Below are positions 28,730-39,787 of a stretch of DNA of 64,000 nt, one piece after another. The translations under genes were made by a program, and so were the position numbers. The stretch's first letter is position 1. Each line of letters opens with the position of its first letter. Source of the stretch: Burkholderiaceae bacterium 16 (lineage in GTDB: Bacteria > Pseudomonadota > Gammaproteobacteria > Burkholderiales > Burkholderiaceae); NCBI GenBank assembly GCA_000955785.1, contig JYOD01000061.1, positions 1-64,000 on the forward strand, given 5' to 3'. A model generated the notes under the pieces. That model did no database searches. It had not been told where the DNA came from and was given only the letters and a program-made list of their open reading frames with translations.

Positions 28730-29827
28730 TCAGGTCAGCGAGGTGTCGACAGTACGCCGCGGCGCTTCGAGGTATTCGCGCGACTGCATCTCGATAATGC
28801 GCGAGACCGTGCGGCTGAACTCATTGGCCATCTGGCCTTCCGTATAAAGCTCATCGGCAGGCACTTCCGCGGAGATCAGCAGCTTTACCTTGTGATCGTA
28901 GAAAACGTCGATCAGCCAGGTGAAACGCCGTGCTTCGGAGGACATGCGCGGCGTCATCTTCGGCACATCGGAGAGAATCACCGTGTGGAACTCGGTGGCC
29001 AGTTCGAGATAGTCATTCTGCGAGCGCGGGCCGCCGCACAGCGTATTGAAATCGAACCAGACCGCCCCGCCCGCCTTGCGCAGCGCACGCAGTTCGCGAT
29101 GCTCGATATGCAGGATGGGCGACTCGTCGGCCACACCGGCAATGCTGGTGAATGCATGGCGCAGCGCCGAACTGGCCTCGGGCCCCAGCGGCGTGTGATA
29201 GGCCTCGACCTGTTCCAGCGCACGCTTGCGATAGTCGATGCCGGCATCCACGTTGAGCACGTCGAGCTTCTGTTGCAGCAGCGCGATGGCCGGCAGCACG
29301 CGGTCACGGTGCAGCCCGTCCGGATACAGCAGGTCGGGCCGGTAGTTGGAGGTCATCACGAACTGCACGCCGTTCTCGAACAGCTGCTGCAGCAGGCGGT
29401 GCAGGATCATCGCGTCGGCCACATCGCTGACGTGGAATTCGTCGAAGCAGATCAAGCGGAAACGCCGTGCAATCCGCTTGGCCAGTTCGTCCAGCGGGTC
29501 CGGGCGGCCGCGCAGCTCTTCAAGCTGGCGGTGGACCTCGCGCATGAATTCGTGGAAGTGCAGCCGTGTCTTGCGCACCACCGGCACACAGGTATAGAAG
29601 CTGTCCATCAGGAAGGACTTGCCGCGCCCCACCCCACCCCACAGGTAGACGCCCTTGGGCACATCCGGGTGCACCAGCAGCTTCTTCAGCGTGCTGTTGC
29701 GCCGGCTCTTGTAAGCCACCCACTCGTCATAGCACTGCTGCAGCCGCTCGACGGCACGCAGTTGCGCCTCATCGGACGTGTAGCCGCGTTGCTTCAGTTC
29801 CTGCTCGTAGTACTCACGGACGTTCAT
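28730..29827 (-). CDS. zapE: Cell division ATPase ZapE (AFG1 family)
   Basis: 365 residues. The Walker A motif WGGVGRGKS is near 61-70 (GVYLWGGVGRGKSFLMDSFY) and the Walker B region is LICFDEFHVSDVADAMIL. The Sensor-1 region MTSNYRPDLLYPDGLHRDR and the C-terminal FTWLIDVFYDHKVKLLISAE are typical of the family. ZapE binds FtsZ at the division ring under stress or low oxygen. It is transcribed on its own between the odh operon and ccoI, 149 bases after lpdA. Confidence 0.93.
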   Translation of the reverse strand: MNVREYYEQELKQRGYTSDEAQLRAVERLQQCYDEWVAYKSRRNSTLKKLLVHPDVPKGVYLWGGVGRGKSFLMDSFYTCVPVVRKTRLHFHEFMREVHRQLEELRGRPDPLDELAKRIARRFRLICFDEFHVSDVADAMILHRLLQQLFENGVQFVMTSNYRPDLLYPDGLHRDRVLPAIALLQQKLDVLNVDAGIDYRKRALEQVEAYHTPLGPEASSALRHAFTSIAGVADESPILHIEHRELRALRKAGGAVWFDFNTLCGGPRSQNDYLELATEFHTVILSDVPKMTPRMSSEARRFTWLIDVFYDHKVKLLISAEVPADELYTEGQMANEFSRTVSRIIEMQSREYLEAPRRTVDTSLT

Positions 29828-29883
29828 GCTGACTGCTTGCGCTGGATGCCGGGAGGCTCCGGCTTGAATGAGGATCGGGACGC

Positions 29884-29949
29884 GTGACAGGGCAAATAGC
29901 CCCTGTCACCCCGAAAGCGAAAACGGCGCGCCGCTGGAGCGGCGCGCCG
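29884..29949 (-). terminator. Tandem hairpins; terminator of odhA-odhB-lpdA
   Basis: The inner hairpin (29924-29949) pairs CGGCGCGCCGCT with its complement and is followed on the minus strand by TTTTCG, 27 bases past the lpdA stop codon. A second hairpin (29884-29909, 9-bp arms GTGACAGGG / CCCTGTCAC) lies just downstream, without a T-run. Confidence 0.75.
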
Positions 29950-29976
29950 GTACTCAACAATACGAAGGCTTGTGCC

Positions 29977-31413
29977 TTACATATTGAGCTGGCGCTTGTC
30001 CACGGCGAGTGCGGCTTCGCGCATGACTTCCGACATCGACGGATGCGGATGGCAGGTGCGGCCGATGTCTTCGCTGGCGGCCTTGAACTCCATCGCCACC
30101 ACGGCTTCGGCGATCAGGTCCGACGCGTTCGCGGCAACCACGTGCACGCCCAGGATTTCATCGGTCTTTGCATCGGCCAGCATCTTGACGAAGCCATCCG
30201 AATGACCCATGCCCAGCGCACGGCCGTTGGCCATGAACGGGAACTGGCCGGACTTGTACTCGCGGCCCTCGGCCTTGAGCTGCTGCTCGGTCTTGCCCAC
30301 CCATGCGATTTCCGGGAAGGTGTAGATCACCCACGGAATGCAGTTGTAGTCGATGTGCGGCTTCTGGCCGGCGATGCGCTCGGCAACCGCCACGCCTTCG
30401 TCCTCGGCCTTGTGCGCGAGCATCGGGCCACGCACCACGTCACCGATGGCCCACAGGCCCGGCACCTTGGTGGCGCAGTGGTCGTCCACCTCGATAAAGC
30501 CGCGCTGGTCGGCAGCCAGGCCGATGGCGTCCAAACCGAGGTTGTCGGTGTTGGGCACGCGGCCGACCGACACGATCAGGCGATCGACTTCCAGGGTCTG
30601 GGCAGCGCCGTCCTTGTCGGTGTAGCTGACGGTGACGTTGTCCTTGCCGGTCTTGACATCATTGACCGTCACGCCCAGGCTGAACTTCAGGCCCTGCTTG
30701 GCCAGCAGCTTCTGCGCTTCCTTCGCCACGCCTTCGTCGGCGGCGCCCAGGAACGCCGGCAGCGCTTCCAGCACGGTCACTTCGGCACCCAGGCGGCGCC
30801 ATACCGAACCCAGCTCGAGGCCGATCACGCCGGCGCCGATCACGCCCAGCTTCTTCGGCACGCCGGAGAACTTGAGCGCGCCTTCGTTATCGCTGACCAG
30901 CACGTTGTCCACCGCGATGCCCGGCAGGTGACGCGCCTTGGAGCCCGTGGCGATGATGACTTGCTTGGCGGTCACGACTTCGGCGCCGGCCTTGCCGGCG
31001 ATCTCGACCTGGAAGCCCTCGGCGGTCTTGCCGACGAACTTGCCGTAGCCCTTGAGCAGCGTGACCTTGTTCTTGCGGAACAGGAACTCGATGCCCTTGG
31101 TCATCTTGCCGACGATATCGTCCTTGCGCTTGAGCATCTTGGCCACGTCGACCTTGACGTCGCCAACCGTGATGCCGTGATCGCCCAGGTGATGCTGTAC
31201 GTTCTCGAATTCTTCCGAGGAGGCCAGCATTGCCTTGGAGGGGATGCAACCCACGTTCAGGCAGGTGCCGCCCAGGCGCGGTTCGTCCTTGGGATCGTCG
31301 TAGGCATTGCCTTCGCAGCAGGCCACGTTCAGGCCCAGCTGGCCGGCACGGATGGCGGCGATGTAGCCGCCGGGGCCGGCACCGATGACCAGCACGTCGA
31401 ATTGTTTGCTCAT
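29977..31413 (-). CDS. lpdA: Dihydrolipoyl dehydrogenase (E3)
   Basis: 478 residues. It reoxidises lipoamide with FAD and NAD+. The FAD-binding GAGPGGYIAAIRAGQLG (11-27), the redox-active disulfide GGTCLNVGCIPSK (Cys 51 and 56), the NAD-binding GAGVIGLELGSVWRRLG and the C-terminal His-Glu pair (HPHPSMSE) are present. The N-terminal lipoyl domain found in some pyruvate dehydrogenase E3 proteins is absent. The ATG at 31413 is used. It is the last gene of the 2-oxoglutarate dehydrogenase operon. Confidence 0.97.
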   Translation of the reverse strand: MSKQFDVLVIGAGPGGYIAAIRAGQLGLNVACCEGNAYDDPKDEPRLGGTCLNVGCIPSKAMLASSEEFENVQHHLGDHGITVGDVKVDVAKMLKRKDDIVGKMTKGIEFLFRKNKVTLLKGYGKFVGKTAEGFQVEIAGKAGAEVVTAKQVIIATGSKARHLPGIAVDNVLVSDNEGALKFSGVPKKLGVIGAGVIGLELGSVWRRLGAEVTVLEALPAFLGAADEGVAKEAQKLLAKQGLKFSLGVTVNDVKTGKDNVTVSYTDKDGAAQTLEVDRLIVSVGRVPNTDNLGLDAIGLAADQRGFIEVDDHCATKVPGLWAIGDVVRGPMLAHKAEDEGVAVAERIAGQKPHIDYNCIPWVIYTFPEIAWVGKTEQQLKAEGREYKSGQFPFMANGRALGMGHSDGFVKMLADAKTDEILGVHVVAANASDLIAEAVVAMEFKAASEDIGRTCHPHPSMSEVMREAALAVDKRQLNM

Positions 31414-31546
31414 GGAAATTCCTTTTGCAGCCCGGGCCGGGGCAACATCGCCCTCCAGGCCGCCTTCAACTCTTCGGTCCGTCATGCCCGCCCGCGCCGC
31501 GTACATCTGCGGGCATGGCGGGCAAGACCTCAGTCAATGCGGATGA

Positions 31547-32800
31547 TTACAGGTCCAGCAACAGGCGGGCCGGATCTTCCAGCGCGTCCTTCATGGCGAC
31601 CAAGCCCAGGACGGCTTCGCGGCCGTCGATGATGCGGTGATCGTAGGACATGGCGAGGTAGTTCATCGGACGGATCACGATCTGGCCGTCTTCCACCACC
31701 GCGCGGTCCTTGGTGGCGTGCACGCCCAGGATGGCCGACTGCGGCGGGTTGATGATCGGGGTAGACAGCATCGAACCGAAGGTGCCGCCGTTGGAGATTG
31801 AGAACGTACCGCCAGTCAGCTCTTCCAGCGACAGCTTGCCGTCACGCGCCTTCACGCCGAATTCAGCGATCTTCTTCTCGATATCCGCCAGGCTCATCTG
31901 GTCTGCGTTGCGCAGGATGGGCACCACCAGGCCGCGCGGCGAGCCCACCGCGATGCCGATGTCGAAGTAGCCGTGGTAGACGATGTCGTTGCCGTCGATC
32001 GAAGCGTTGATCAGCGGGAACTTCTTCAGCGCGTGCACCGCGGCCTTGACGAAGAAGGACATGAAGCCCAGCTTGACGCCGTGTTCCTTCTCGAAGCGGT
32101 CCTTGTATTTGGCGCGCAGGTCCATCACCGGCTTCATGTTCACTTCATTGAAGGTGGTGAGGATGGCGTTGGTGGATTGCGATTGCAGCAGGCGCTCGGC
32201 GATACGGGCGCGCAGGCGGCTCATCGGCACGCGCTCTTCCGGACGGTCGCCCAGCGCGGCGAAGTCCACCGGGGCGGAAACCTGCTGCAGCGCCGGCTTG
32301 GCGGCGGCCGGAGCCGGAGCAGCCTTGGCGGCAGGCGCGGCGGCCGGAGCAGCGGTCGCGGCCAGCACGTCGCCCTTGGTGATGCGGCCATCCTTGCCCG
32401 TGCCAGCGACCTGGCCGGCCGACAGGCCACCTTCGGCCATCAGCTTGGCTGCCGAAGGCATGGCAACGGCGCCGGCTGCGGCGGGCGCAGCGGCGGCCGG
32501 GGCGGCAGCAGCGGCGGGTGCCGGGGCGGCAGCCGCCGGAGCGGCGGCGCCTGCGGTGGCTTCGGTGTCGATCTTGGCGATCACTTCGTCGGCGACCACG
32601 GTGTCGCCATCGTTGCGGATGATCTGCGACAGCACGCCGGCCGACGGGGCGGGCACTTCGAGCACGACTTTGTCGGTCTCGATTTCAATCAGGATTTCGT
32701 CTTGGGCAACGGCTTCGCCCGGCTTCTTCTTCCAGTTCAGCATGGTTGCTTCTGCAACCGATTCAGAGAGTTGCGGAACCTTGACGTCAACAATAGCCAT
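31547..32800 (-). CDS. odhB: 2-oxoglutarate dehydrogenase E2, succinyltransferase
   Basis: 417 residues. The N-terminal lipoyl domain has the attachment Lys in [15 protein letters not shown] (near 44). A very Ala/Pro-rich linker follows (about 80-110), then the E3-binding domain ([20 protein letters not shown]), another Ala-rich linker and the catalytic acyltransferase domain ending with the active-site [12 protein letters not shown] (His near 390). It forms the 24-mer core of the complex. It lies between odhA (96-base gap) and lpdA (133-base gap). Confidence 0.97.
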   Translation of the reverse strand: MAIVDVKVPQLSESVAEATMLNWKKKPGEAVAQDEILIEIETDKVVLEVPAPSAGVLSQIIRNDGDTVVADEVIAKIDTEATAGAAAPAAAAPAPAAAAAPAAAAPAAAGAVAMPSAAKLMAEGGLSAGQVAGTGKDGRITKGDVLAATAAPAAAPAAKAAPAPAAAKPALQQVSAPVDFAALGDRPEERVPMSRLRARIAERLLQSQSTNAILTTFNEVNMKPVMDLRAKYKDRFEKEHGVKLGFMSFFVKAAVHALKKFPLINASIDGNDIVYHGYFDIGIAVGSPRGLVVPILRNADQMSLADIEKKIAEFGVKARDGKLSLEELTGGTFSISNGGTFGSMLSTPIINPPQSAILGVHATKDRAVVEDGQIVIRPMNYLAMSYDHRIIDGREAVLGLVAMKDALEDPARLLLDL

Positions 32801-32896
32801 GGTTGGTATTTCCTTGATGTATTCGTATGTGCTTCAGGCAGCGGCAAAAAACATGGCGGTGCGCGCTCTTCACGCGCGCCGCCATGCCGGCCACGA

Positions 32897-35752
32897 TCAT
32901 TTGGTCAGGACAAAGCCCTTGAGCTTGGCGAAGGCCGCTTCAAGCAGCGCCTTCTGTTGCTCATTGTGCTTGGCGTAGTAGCCCACCGCCGGCGATGCCG
33001 AGGCGGGACGACCCGCGTAACCGAGCTTCTGGCCTTCCGCCATGTTTTCCATGATGAAGTGCTGGACGAAGAACCAGGCACCCTGGTTCTGCGGCTCATC
33101 CTGGCACCACACGATTTCATTGGCGTTCGGGTACTTCTTCAGCTCAGCTGCCACTGCCTTGTGCGGGAACGGATACAGCTGTTCCAGGCGGATGACGGCG
33201 GTGTCGCTGGCACCGCGTTCCTTGCGGGTATTGACCAGGTCGTAGTAGACCTTGCCCGAGCACATGATCACGCGCTTGACCTTGCTGGCGTTCAGTTCTT
33301 CGTGATCGGGGATGACCGTCTCGAAGTGACCCTTGGCCAGGTCGGACAGCGGCGAGACCGCATCCTTGTTACGCAGCAGCGACTTCGGCGTCATGATCAC
33401 CAGCGGCTTGCGGAACAGACGGATCATCTGGCGGCGCAGCAGGTGGAAGATCTGAGCCGGCGTGGTCGGCTGGCAGACCTGCATGTTGTGGTCCGCGCAC
33501 AGCTGCAGGAAGCGCTCGATGCGCGCCGAGCTGTGTTCCGGACCCTGGCCTTCATAGCCGTGCGGCAGCATCAGGGTCAGGCCCGAGGCGCGGCCCCACT
33601 TCACTTCGCCGGAGGAGATGAACTGGTCGATCACCACCTGGGCACCGTTGACGAAGTCGCCGAACTGGGCTTCCCAGATCACCAGCGCGTTCGGCTCGGC
33701 AGTGGAGAAGCCATATTCGAAGCCGAGCACGGCCTCTTCCGACAGCACCGAGTCGATCACCGTAAACGGTGCCTGGTTTTCCGACACGTTCTGCAGCGGC
33801 ACGTAGCTGCCGGCATCCCAGCGCTCGCGGTTCTGGTCATGCAGGACCGAGTGACGGTGCGTGAACGTACCGCGGCCTGCATCCTGGCCGGTGATGCGCA
33901 CCGGGTAGCCCGAAGCCACCAGCGACGCGAAGGCCAGGTGCTCGCCCATGCCCCAGTCGAGCGCCTGGTCGCCGCGGCCCATGTTGGCGCGATCCTTGAC
34001 GACCTTCTCGACCAGCGGGTGCAGCTTGAGGTGCTCGGGGATGGCGGTAATGCGTTCGGCCAGGCGCTTGAGCTCGGTCACCGGCACGGAGGTGTCGGCG
34101 GCGTCGGTCCACTTGCGGTTCAGGAACGGCATCCAGTCCACGGCGAACTTGTTCTTGAAGTTCGACAGGACGGGGTCGACCGTGTGCTTGCCCGCATCCA
34201 TGGCGGCGCGGTATTCCTTGACCAGCTGTTCGCCGAAGTCAGCGGGCACCAGGTTTTGCGCGGCCAGCTTGTCAGCGTACAGCTTGCGCGTGCCCGGGTG
34301 CTGGGCGATCTTCTTGTACATCAGCGGCTGGGTAACGGCCGGAGTGTCCTGCTCGTTGTGTCCCAGCTTGCGGAAGCAGATGATGTCGACCACGACATCC
34401 TTCTTGAATTCCATGCGGAATTCCACCGCCAGCTGCATGGCGAACACCACGGCTTCGGCATCGTCGCCGTTCACGTGCAGCACCGGTGCCTCGATCATCT
34501 TGACGACGTCGGTGCAATACAGCGTGGAGCGCGAGTCGCGCGGGTCCGAGGTGGTGAAGCCGATCTGGTTGTTGATCACGATGTGCATCGTGCCGCCCGT
34601 GCCGTAGCCGCGGGTCTGTGCCAGGTTCAGCGTTTCCATCACCACGCCCTGGCCTGCGAAGGCCGCGTCGCCGTGCACTTGCACCGGCAGCACTTCCGCA
34701 TGGCCTGCGGGTTCTCCGCGGCGTTCCTGGCGTGCCTTGACCGAGCCTTCCACGACCGGGTTGACGATTTCCAGGTGGGAAGGATTGAAGGCGAGCGACA
34801 GGTGGATCGGGCCGCCTTCGGTGGAGACGTCGCTGGAGAAGCCCTTGTGGTACTTCACGTCGCCGGCCGGCAGGTCGTCGACGTGCTTGCCCTCGAATTC
34901 GGCGAACAGGTCAGCCGGCATCTTGCCCAGCGTATTGACCAGCACGTTCAGGCGGCCGCGGTGGGCCATGCCGATGACGATTTCCTGCACGCCCTTGCTG
35001 CCGCTGTGCTGGATCAGTTCGTCCATGGCGGCGATGAAGCTTTCACCGCCTTCGAGCGAGAAGCGCTTCTGGCCGACGTACTTGGTATGGAGGAAACGCT
35101 CCAGGCCTTCGGCGGCCGTGAGGCGGTCGAGGATATGCTTTTTCTTCTCGAGCGTGAACACCGGCTTGGAACGCGTGGTTTCCAGGCGCTCTTGCCACCA
35201 GCGCTTTTGCGCCTGGTCGCTGATGTACATGAACTCGGCGCCGATGCTGCTGCAATAGGTTTCGCGCAGGTTGTTGAGCAGCTCGCGCAGGCTCATCGAT
35301 TCCTTGCCGAAATACGTATTGCTGGCGTTGAAGACGATATCGAGATCGCTTTCCGAGAAGCCGTAGAAGGCCGGATCGAGATCCGGCAGGGGCGGACGTT
35401 CCTGGCGCTTGAGCGGATCTAGGTCGGCCCAGTGCGAACCGATGTTGCGGTAAGCGGCGATCAGCTGCGTGGCAGCGACGCGCTTGCGCCCCATATCGGA
35501 GTCGGCCGATGCAACGATGGTTTTGATCGGGCCCGCCTTGGCGCGCTCGGCGAACGAGGCGACGATGGGAGCGTGGGGGATGTCGCGGGCGTTGGAGCCA
35601 TCGACGGCCGGCACGTTCTGCATCGCGTCGAAATACGCGCGCCAGTTATCGGGAACCGAAGTGGGATTCTGGAGGTAGGCCTCGTACAGTTCTTCTACAT
35701 AGGGGGCATTGCCGCCGAAGAGGTACGAATTGCTCTGATACTGCTGCATCAT
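32897..35752 (-). CDS. odhA: 2-oxoglutarate dehydrogenase E1
   Basis: 951 residues from the first of two adjacent ATG codons (950 from the second), normal for SucA/OdhA. Thiamine-diphosphate-dependent decarboxylase of the TCA cycle. Recognisable parts are the N-terminal LFGGNAPYVEELYEAYLQNP, the HRGRLNVLVNTLGK region, the thiamine-binding AQGVVMETLNLAQT stretch, and the transketolase-like C-terminal half with FTHRHSVLHDQ and SLLRNKDAVSPL. It is the first gene of odhA-odhB-lpdA. Confidence 0.98.
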   Translation of the reverse strand: MMQQYQSNSYLFGGNAPYVEELYEAYLQNPTSVPDNWRAYFDAMQNVPAVDGSNARDIPHAPIVASFAERAKAGPIKTIVASADSDMGRKRVAATQLIAAYRNIGSHWADLDPLKRQERPPLPDLDPAFYGFSESDLDIVFNASNTYFGKESMSLRELLNNLRETYCSSIGAEFMYISDQAQKRWWQERLETTRSKPVFTLEKKKHILDRLTAAEGLERFLHTKYVGQKRFSLEGGESFIAAMDELIQHSGSKGVQEIVIGMAHRGRLNVLVNTLGKMPADLFAEFEGKHVDDLPAGDVKYHKGFSSDVSTEGGPIHLSLAFNPSHLEIVNPVVEGSVKARQERRGEPAGHAEVLPVQVHGDAAFAGQGVVMETLNLAQTRGYGTGGTMHIVINNQIGFTTSDPRDSRSTLYCTDVVKMIEAPVLHVNGDDAEAVVFAMQLAVEFRMEFKKDVVVDIICFRKLGHNEQDTPAVTQPLMYKKIAQHPGTRKLYADKLAAQNLVPADFGEQLVKEYRAAMDAGKHTVDPVLSNFKNKFAVDWMPFLNRKWTDAADTSVPVTELKRLAERITAIPEHLKLHPLVEKVVKDRANMGRGDQALDWGMGEHLAFASLVASGYPVRITGQDAGRGTFTHRHSVLHDQNRERWDAGSYVPLQNVSENQAPFTVIDSVLSEEAVLGFEYGFSTAEPNALVIWEAQFGDFVNGAQVVIDQFISSGEVKWGRASGLTLMLPHGYEGQGPEHSSARIERFLQLCADHNMQVCQPTTPAQIFHLLRRQMIRLFRKPLVIMTPKSLLRNKDAVSPLSDLAKGHFETVIPDHEELNASKVKRVIMCSGKVYYDLVNTRKERGASDTAVIRLEQLYPFPHKAVAAELKKYPNANEIVWCQDEPQNQGAWFFVQHFIMENMAEGQKLGYAGRPASASPAVGYYAKHNEQQKALLEAAFAKLKGFVLTK

Positions 35753-36181
35753 GGGGCGCTCACTATTATCCGGGAATGCCGGAATAAAGCGGGTTTATCA
35801 ACCTTCCGCGACACGGCTTGACCGGTTAGCGGATTGCAAACAACTCTTTAGGGGCAGCAACCGAAACATATTCATGCATCATTATGCAAACGGCACCACA
35901 GCGGGTGCCGAACTGTTCAGTCGCCCTGAAAGGGTCAGTTGTGCGTGGAAGGACCTAAGTCTTCACCCGCATAAGGATAGCACGTTTGACGCATAGGCCG
36001 GGGGAATTTTGCCGCACGGCCCTTTTGCGGGCGTGCCATGTTGCGTGGAGGCCAATGCCCGCAGCCGGCAAGGCAGTGAGGCCTGCCGGTTCGATAGCAT
36101 GGACAGGAATCCAAAACCAATGGAGCGCTCGGTGTATTTCTCACAATATGTACTCCAATCCGGCGCAAACGGCAGCCAATA
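35753..36181. other. 429-bp divergent intergenic region odhA / sulP
   Basis: It should hold the promoters of the odh operon and of the SulP transporter. I see no gene. Visible structure is limited to an imperfect GC-rich repeat close to odhA and a TGCAT-N4-ATGCA dyad at 35875-35888, about 125 bases upstream of the odhA start. No convincing -35/-10 pair is seen for either gene. Confidence 0.4.
35875..35888. promoter_or_regulatory. Small dyad upstream of odhA
   Basis: TGCAT and ATGCA flank CATT in an AT-rich stretch. The minus strand reads CATAAT across the right arm, a possible -10. Short enough to be chance; the binding protein is unknown. Confidence 0.25.
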
Positions 36182-37840
36182 ATGCCCGCTCCCACCATCA
36201 ACGCCGCCGCGCCGAGCGCTGCCCCCGCCACATGGCGGGCAGACCTGGTGGCCGGGCTTGCCATCGCCGGTCTGTTGCTCCCCGAAGCCGTGGCCTATTC
36301 CGGTATTGCCGGACTGCCGCCACAAGCCGGGGTGATCGCGCTCTTCGCCGGCCTGTTGGTCTACGGCATGCTTGGCAGCAGCCGCTTTGCCATTGTCTCG
36401 GCCACGTCATCGTCGGCAGCGGTGCTGCTGGCTGCCACCACGGCTGCGGCAGAAGGTGACATGGGACTGCGCATCGCGCTTGGCGCCGCGGTCATCCTGC
36501 TGGCGGGGGTGTTGTTCCTGCTGGCTTCGCTGGCGCGCCTGGGGGCGATCTCCAGCCTGATCGCCAAGCCCGTGCTGCGCGGCTTTGCATTGGGGCTGGC
36601 GCTGACCATCGTGCTCAAGCAATGCCCGAAGATCCTGGACATTCATCCGGCGCATGGCGACTTCCTGCGCCTGGCCTGGGAACTGCTCGCCGGATGGCGC
36701 CACTGGAACCTGGCAGGCGCGGCGGTGGCCCTGGTGGCGTTGGCGCTGCTGCACGTGTTCGCGCGCTGGCGCGCCATGCCGGGCGCGCTGCTGGTCATCG
36801 CCGCCGGCATCGTGCTCGATCTCAGCGGCTGGACCCAAGCGCACGGCGTGGCGGCCGTCGGCAACATCGCCTTGCAGTTCTCGGCGCCGCGGGTGCCGGA
36901 ACTGACCCCGACCGACTGGATGCGCGTGGGCGAACTGGCCGCCGCGCTGGCACTGATCCTCTACGCCGAAAGCTACGGCTCGATCCGCACCTTTGCCATG
37001 CGCCATGGCGATATCGTCTCCCCCAACCGCGACCTGGCGGCACTGGGGCTAGCCAATCTCGCCTCGGGGCTGTTCCAGGGCATGCCGGTGGGTGCGGGCT
37101 TTTCCGCCACCTCGGCCAACGAAGCGGCCGGCGCGCAAAGCCGCCGCGCCGGCCTGGTTGCCGGCACCGTGGTCTTTGCCGCTGTGTGCACACTGCTCCC
37201 CTGGATCTCGCACACGCCGGAGCCGGTACTCGCGGCCATCGTGATCCGCGCGGTCGGGCATAGCCTCAATCCGGGCAGCCTCAAGCCGTATTTCGACTGG
37301 CGGCGCGACCGGCTGGTCGCGCTGACCGCCTTTGCCGGCGTGCTGTTGCTGGGTGTGCTGCATGGGCTGCTGCTGGCGATCGGGGTCAGCCTGGCGATGC
37401 TGCTGCAGCGCTTGTCGCGCCCGCAGGTTACGTGGCTGGGCCGCTGGGCCGATAGCCACGACTTCGTCGACATGGCGCGCCACCCCGAGGCCACCGCGCC
37501 CACGGGACTGCTGATCGCGCGCCCGGAAGTCCCGCTGTTCTTCGGCAATATCGATAGCGTGCTGGGCACCGTGCGCCACGCACTGGCGCACGGGCATCCC
37601 CAGTATGGCCTGGTGCTAAGCCTCGAAGAATCGTCGGATCTCGACGGCACCGTCCTGGAAGCCCTCGGCGAACTGGCGGTGTTTGCGAAGGCCCACGGCA
37701 TACCGCTGCGGCTCGCGCGGGTCAAGGACGAGGTGCGCGACCTGCTGGCGCACGCGCGCAACCCGGCCCTGCCCGAAGAAATGTGGCGCGGCTGGAGCGT
37801 GGACGACGCGGTCCGCGACGCGTTGGCGCAACCTGCATGA
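36182..37840 (+). CDS. SulP-family anion transporter with STAS domain
   Basis: 552 residues. A membrane domain of about 12 segments (residues 20-410) begins with the SulP signature WRADLVAGLAIAGLLLPEAV and includes the conserved VGAGFSATSANEAAG stretch. A cytoplasmic STAS domain (about 435-545) contains LIARPEVPLFFGNIDSV and the SSDLDGTVLEALGEL loop, in the place of the usual D-S/T-S motif. SulP proteins move sulfate, bicarbonate or dicarboxylates; the substrate is not evident. It stands alone, divergent from odhA and convergent with ugpQ. Confidence 0.9.
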   Translation: MPAPTINAAAPSAAPATWRADLVAGLAIAGLLLPEAVAYSGIAGLPPQAGVIALFAGLLVYGMLGSSRFAIVSATSSSAAVLLAATTAAAEGDMGLRIALGAAVILLAGVLFLLASLARLGAISSLIAKPVLRGFALGLALTIVLKQCPKILDIHPAHGDFLRLAWELLAGWRHWNLAGAAVALVALALLHVFARWRAMPGALLVIAAGIVLDLSGWTQAHGVAAVGNIALQFSAPRVPELTPTDWMRVGELAAALALILYAESYGSIRTFAMRHGDIVSPNRDLAALGLANLASGLFQGMPVGAGFSATSANEAAGAQSRRAGLVAGTVVFAAVCTLLPWISHTPEPVLAAIVIRAVGHSLNPGSLKPYFDWRRDRLVALTAFAGVLLLGVLHGLLLAIGVSLAMLLQRLSRPQVTWLGRWADSHDFVDMARHPEATAPTGLLIARPEVPLFFGNIDSVLGTVRHALAHGHPQYGLVLSLEESSDLDGTVLEALGELAVFAKAHGIPLRLARVKDEVRDLLAHARNPALPEEMWRGWSVDDAVRDALAQPA

Positions 37841-37867
37841 ACAGGCGATGCGCCCGCGCCTGGCGGA

Positions 37868-38614
37868 CTAGTCCTGGCGCGGCGCGATCAGGTCGACCGC
37901 GTCGGTAATCAGCGCGTCGAGCCCCCAGCCAAGCAGTTCAGTCGCGCGCTCCGGGTCATTGACCGTATAGCAGGCCACCCTGAAGCCGGCCGCATGGGCG
38001 GCCCGGATGACCTCGGCACTGAGTTCGCGATGATTAGCGTCGAGCGCCACGCAGTCCAGCCGGCGCAGCCGCTCCAGCCAGTCGGGTGGCAGCTTGTCGA
38101 GCAGCAGCGCGCGCGGCAGACCCGGCGCGGCCCGACGGGCGGCCTCCAGCGACTCTTCCGAGAACGACGACAGCAGCGGCTGGGTGTCGCTGCCAGTCCA
38201 CAGCGCCTGGGCATCGAGGGCCACGGCGGCGCCGGTACGCCATTCCACGCCCGGCACCGGCTTGATCTCGATATTGACCATGAACCCGTTGGCGCGCGTA
38301 TAGCGGGCAATCGCCGCCAGCGTGGGAACCGGCTCCCCGGCATAGGCCGGGCTATGCCAGCTGCCCGCATCCAGCATGGCGATCTCACCCAGGGTCAGCG
38401 CATCGGCGCGGCCCTGGCCGTTGGTGGTGCGGTCGAGCGTAGCGTCGTGCAGCAACACCGGCCGCCCGTCGCCCGACAGCTTCACATCGAACTCGAACAT
38501 GCGATAGCCGAACGACGCGCCGTGGCGGAAGGCCGCCAGGGTGTTCTCGGGCGCCAGCTTGCCGGCGCCCCGGTGGGCGATATGGCGCGGATAGGGCCAG
38601 GCGGCTTGGGTCAT
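37868..38614 (-). CDS. ugpQ: Glycerophosphodiester phosphodiesterase
   Basis: 248 residues of the GDPD TIM-barrel family. HIAHRGAGKLAPENT near the N-terminus holds the catalytic His-Arg and Glu residues. FEFDVKLSGDGRPVLLHDATLDRTTNG carries the metal-binding E/D and the second catalytic His. It splits glycerophosphodiesters into glycerol-3-phosphate and an alcohol in the cytoplasm. It is the last gene of ugpBAECQ; its ATG is one base from the ugpC stop codon. Confidence 0.95.
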   Translation of the reverse strand: MTQAAWPYPRHIAHRGAGKLAPENTLAAFRHGASFGYRMFEFDVKLSGDGRPVLLHDATLDRTTNGQGRADALTLGEIAMLDAGSWHSPAYAGEPVPTLAAIARYTRANGFMVNIEIKPVPGVEWRTGAAVALDAQALWTGSDTQPLLSSFSEESLEAARRAAPGLPRALLLDKLPPDWLERLRRLDCVALDANHRELSAEVIRAAHAAGFRVACYTVNDPERATELLGWGLDALITDAVDLIAPRQD

Positions 38615-38615
38615 G

Positions 38616-39719
<1,104 letters not shown>

Positions 39720-39787
39720 TGCTATTCTTTCTCGCTGGGCAAGCGTGGCGGGCGCGCCAACATGTGGGCGCGCCCCGCCCCGCCCGC

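Noticed and set aside
31973-35422. A 1149-codon open frame antisense to odhA and odhB, and similar long frames antisense to typA, infB, nusA, ccoN and hrpA
   Set aside because: Artefacts of GC-rich codon use on the opposite strand. The predicted peptides are His/Arg/Gln/Val-rich without any domain, and the true genes are unmistakable.
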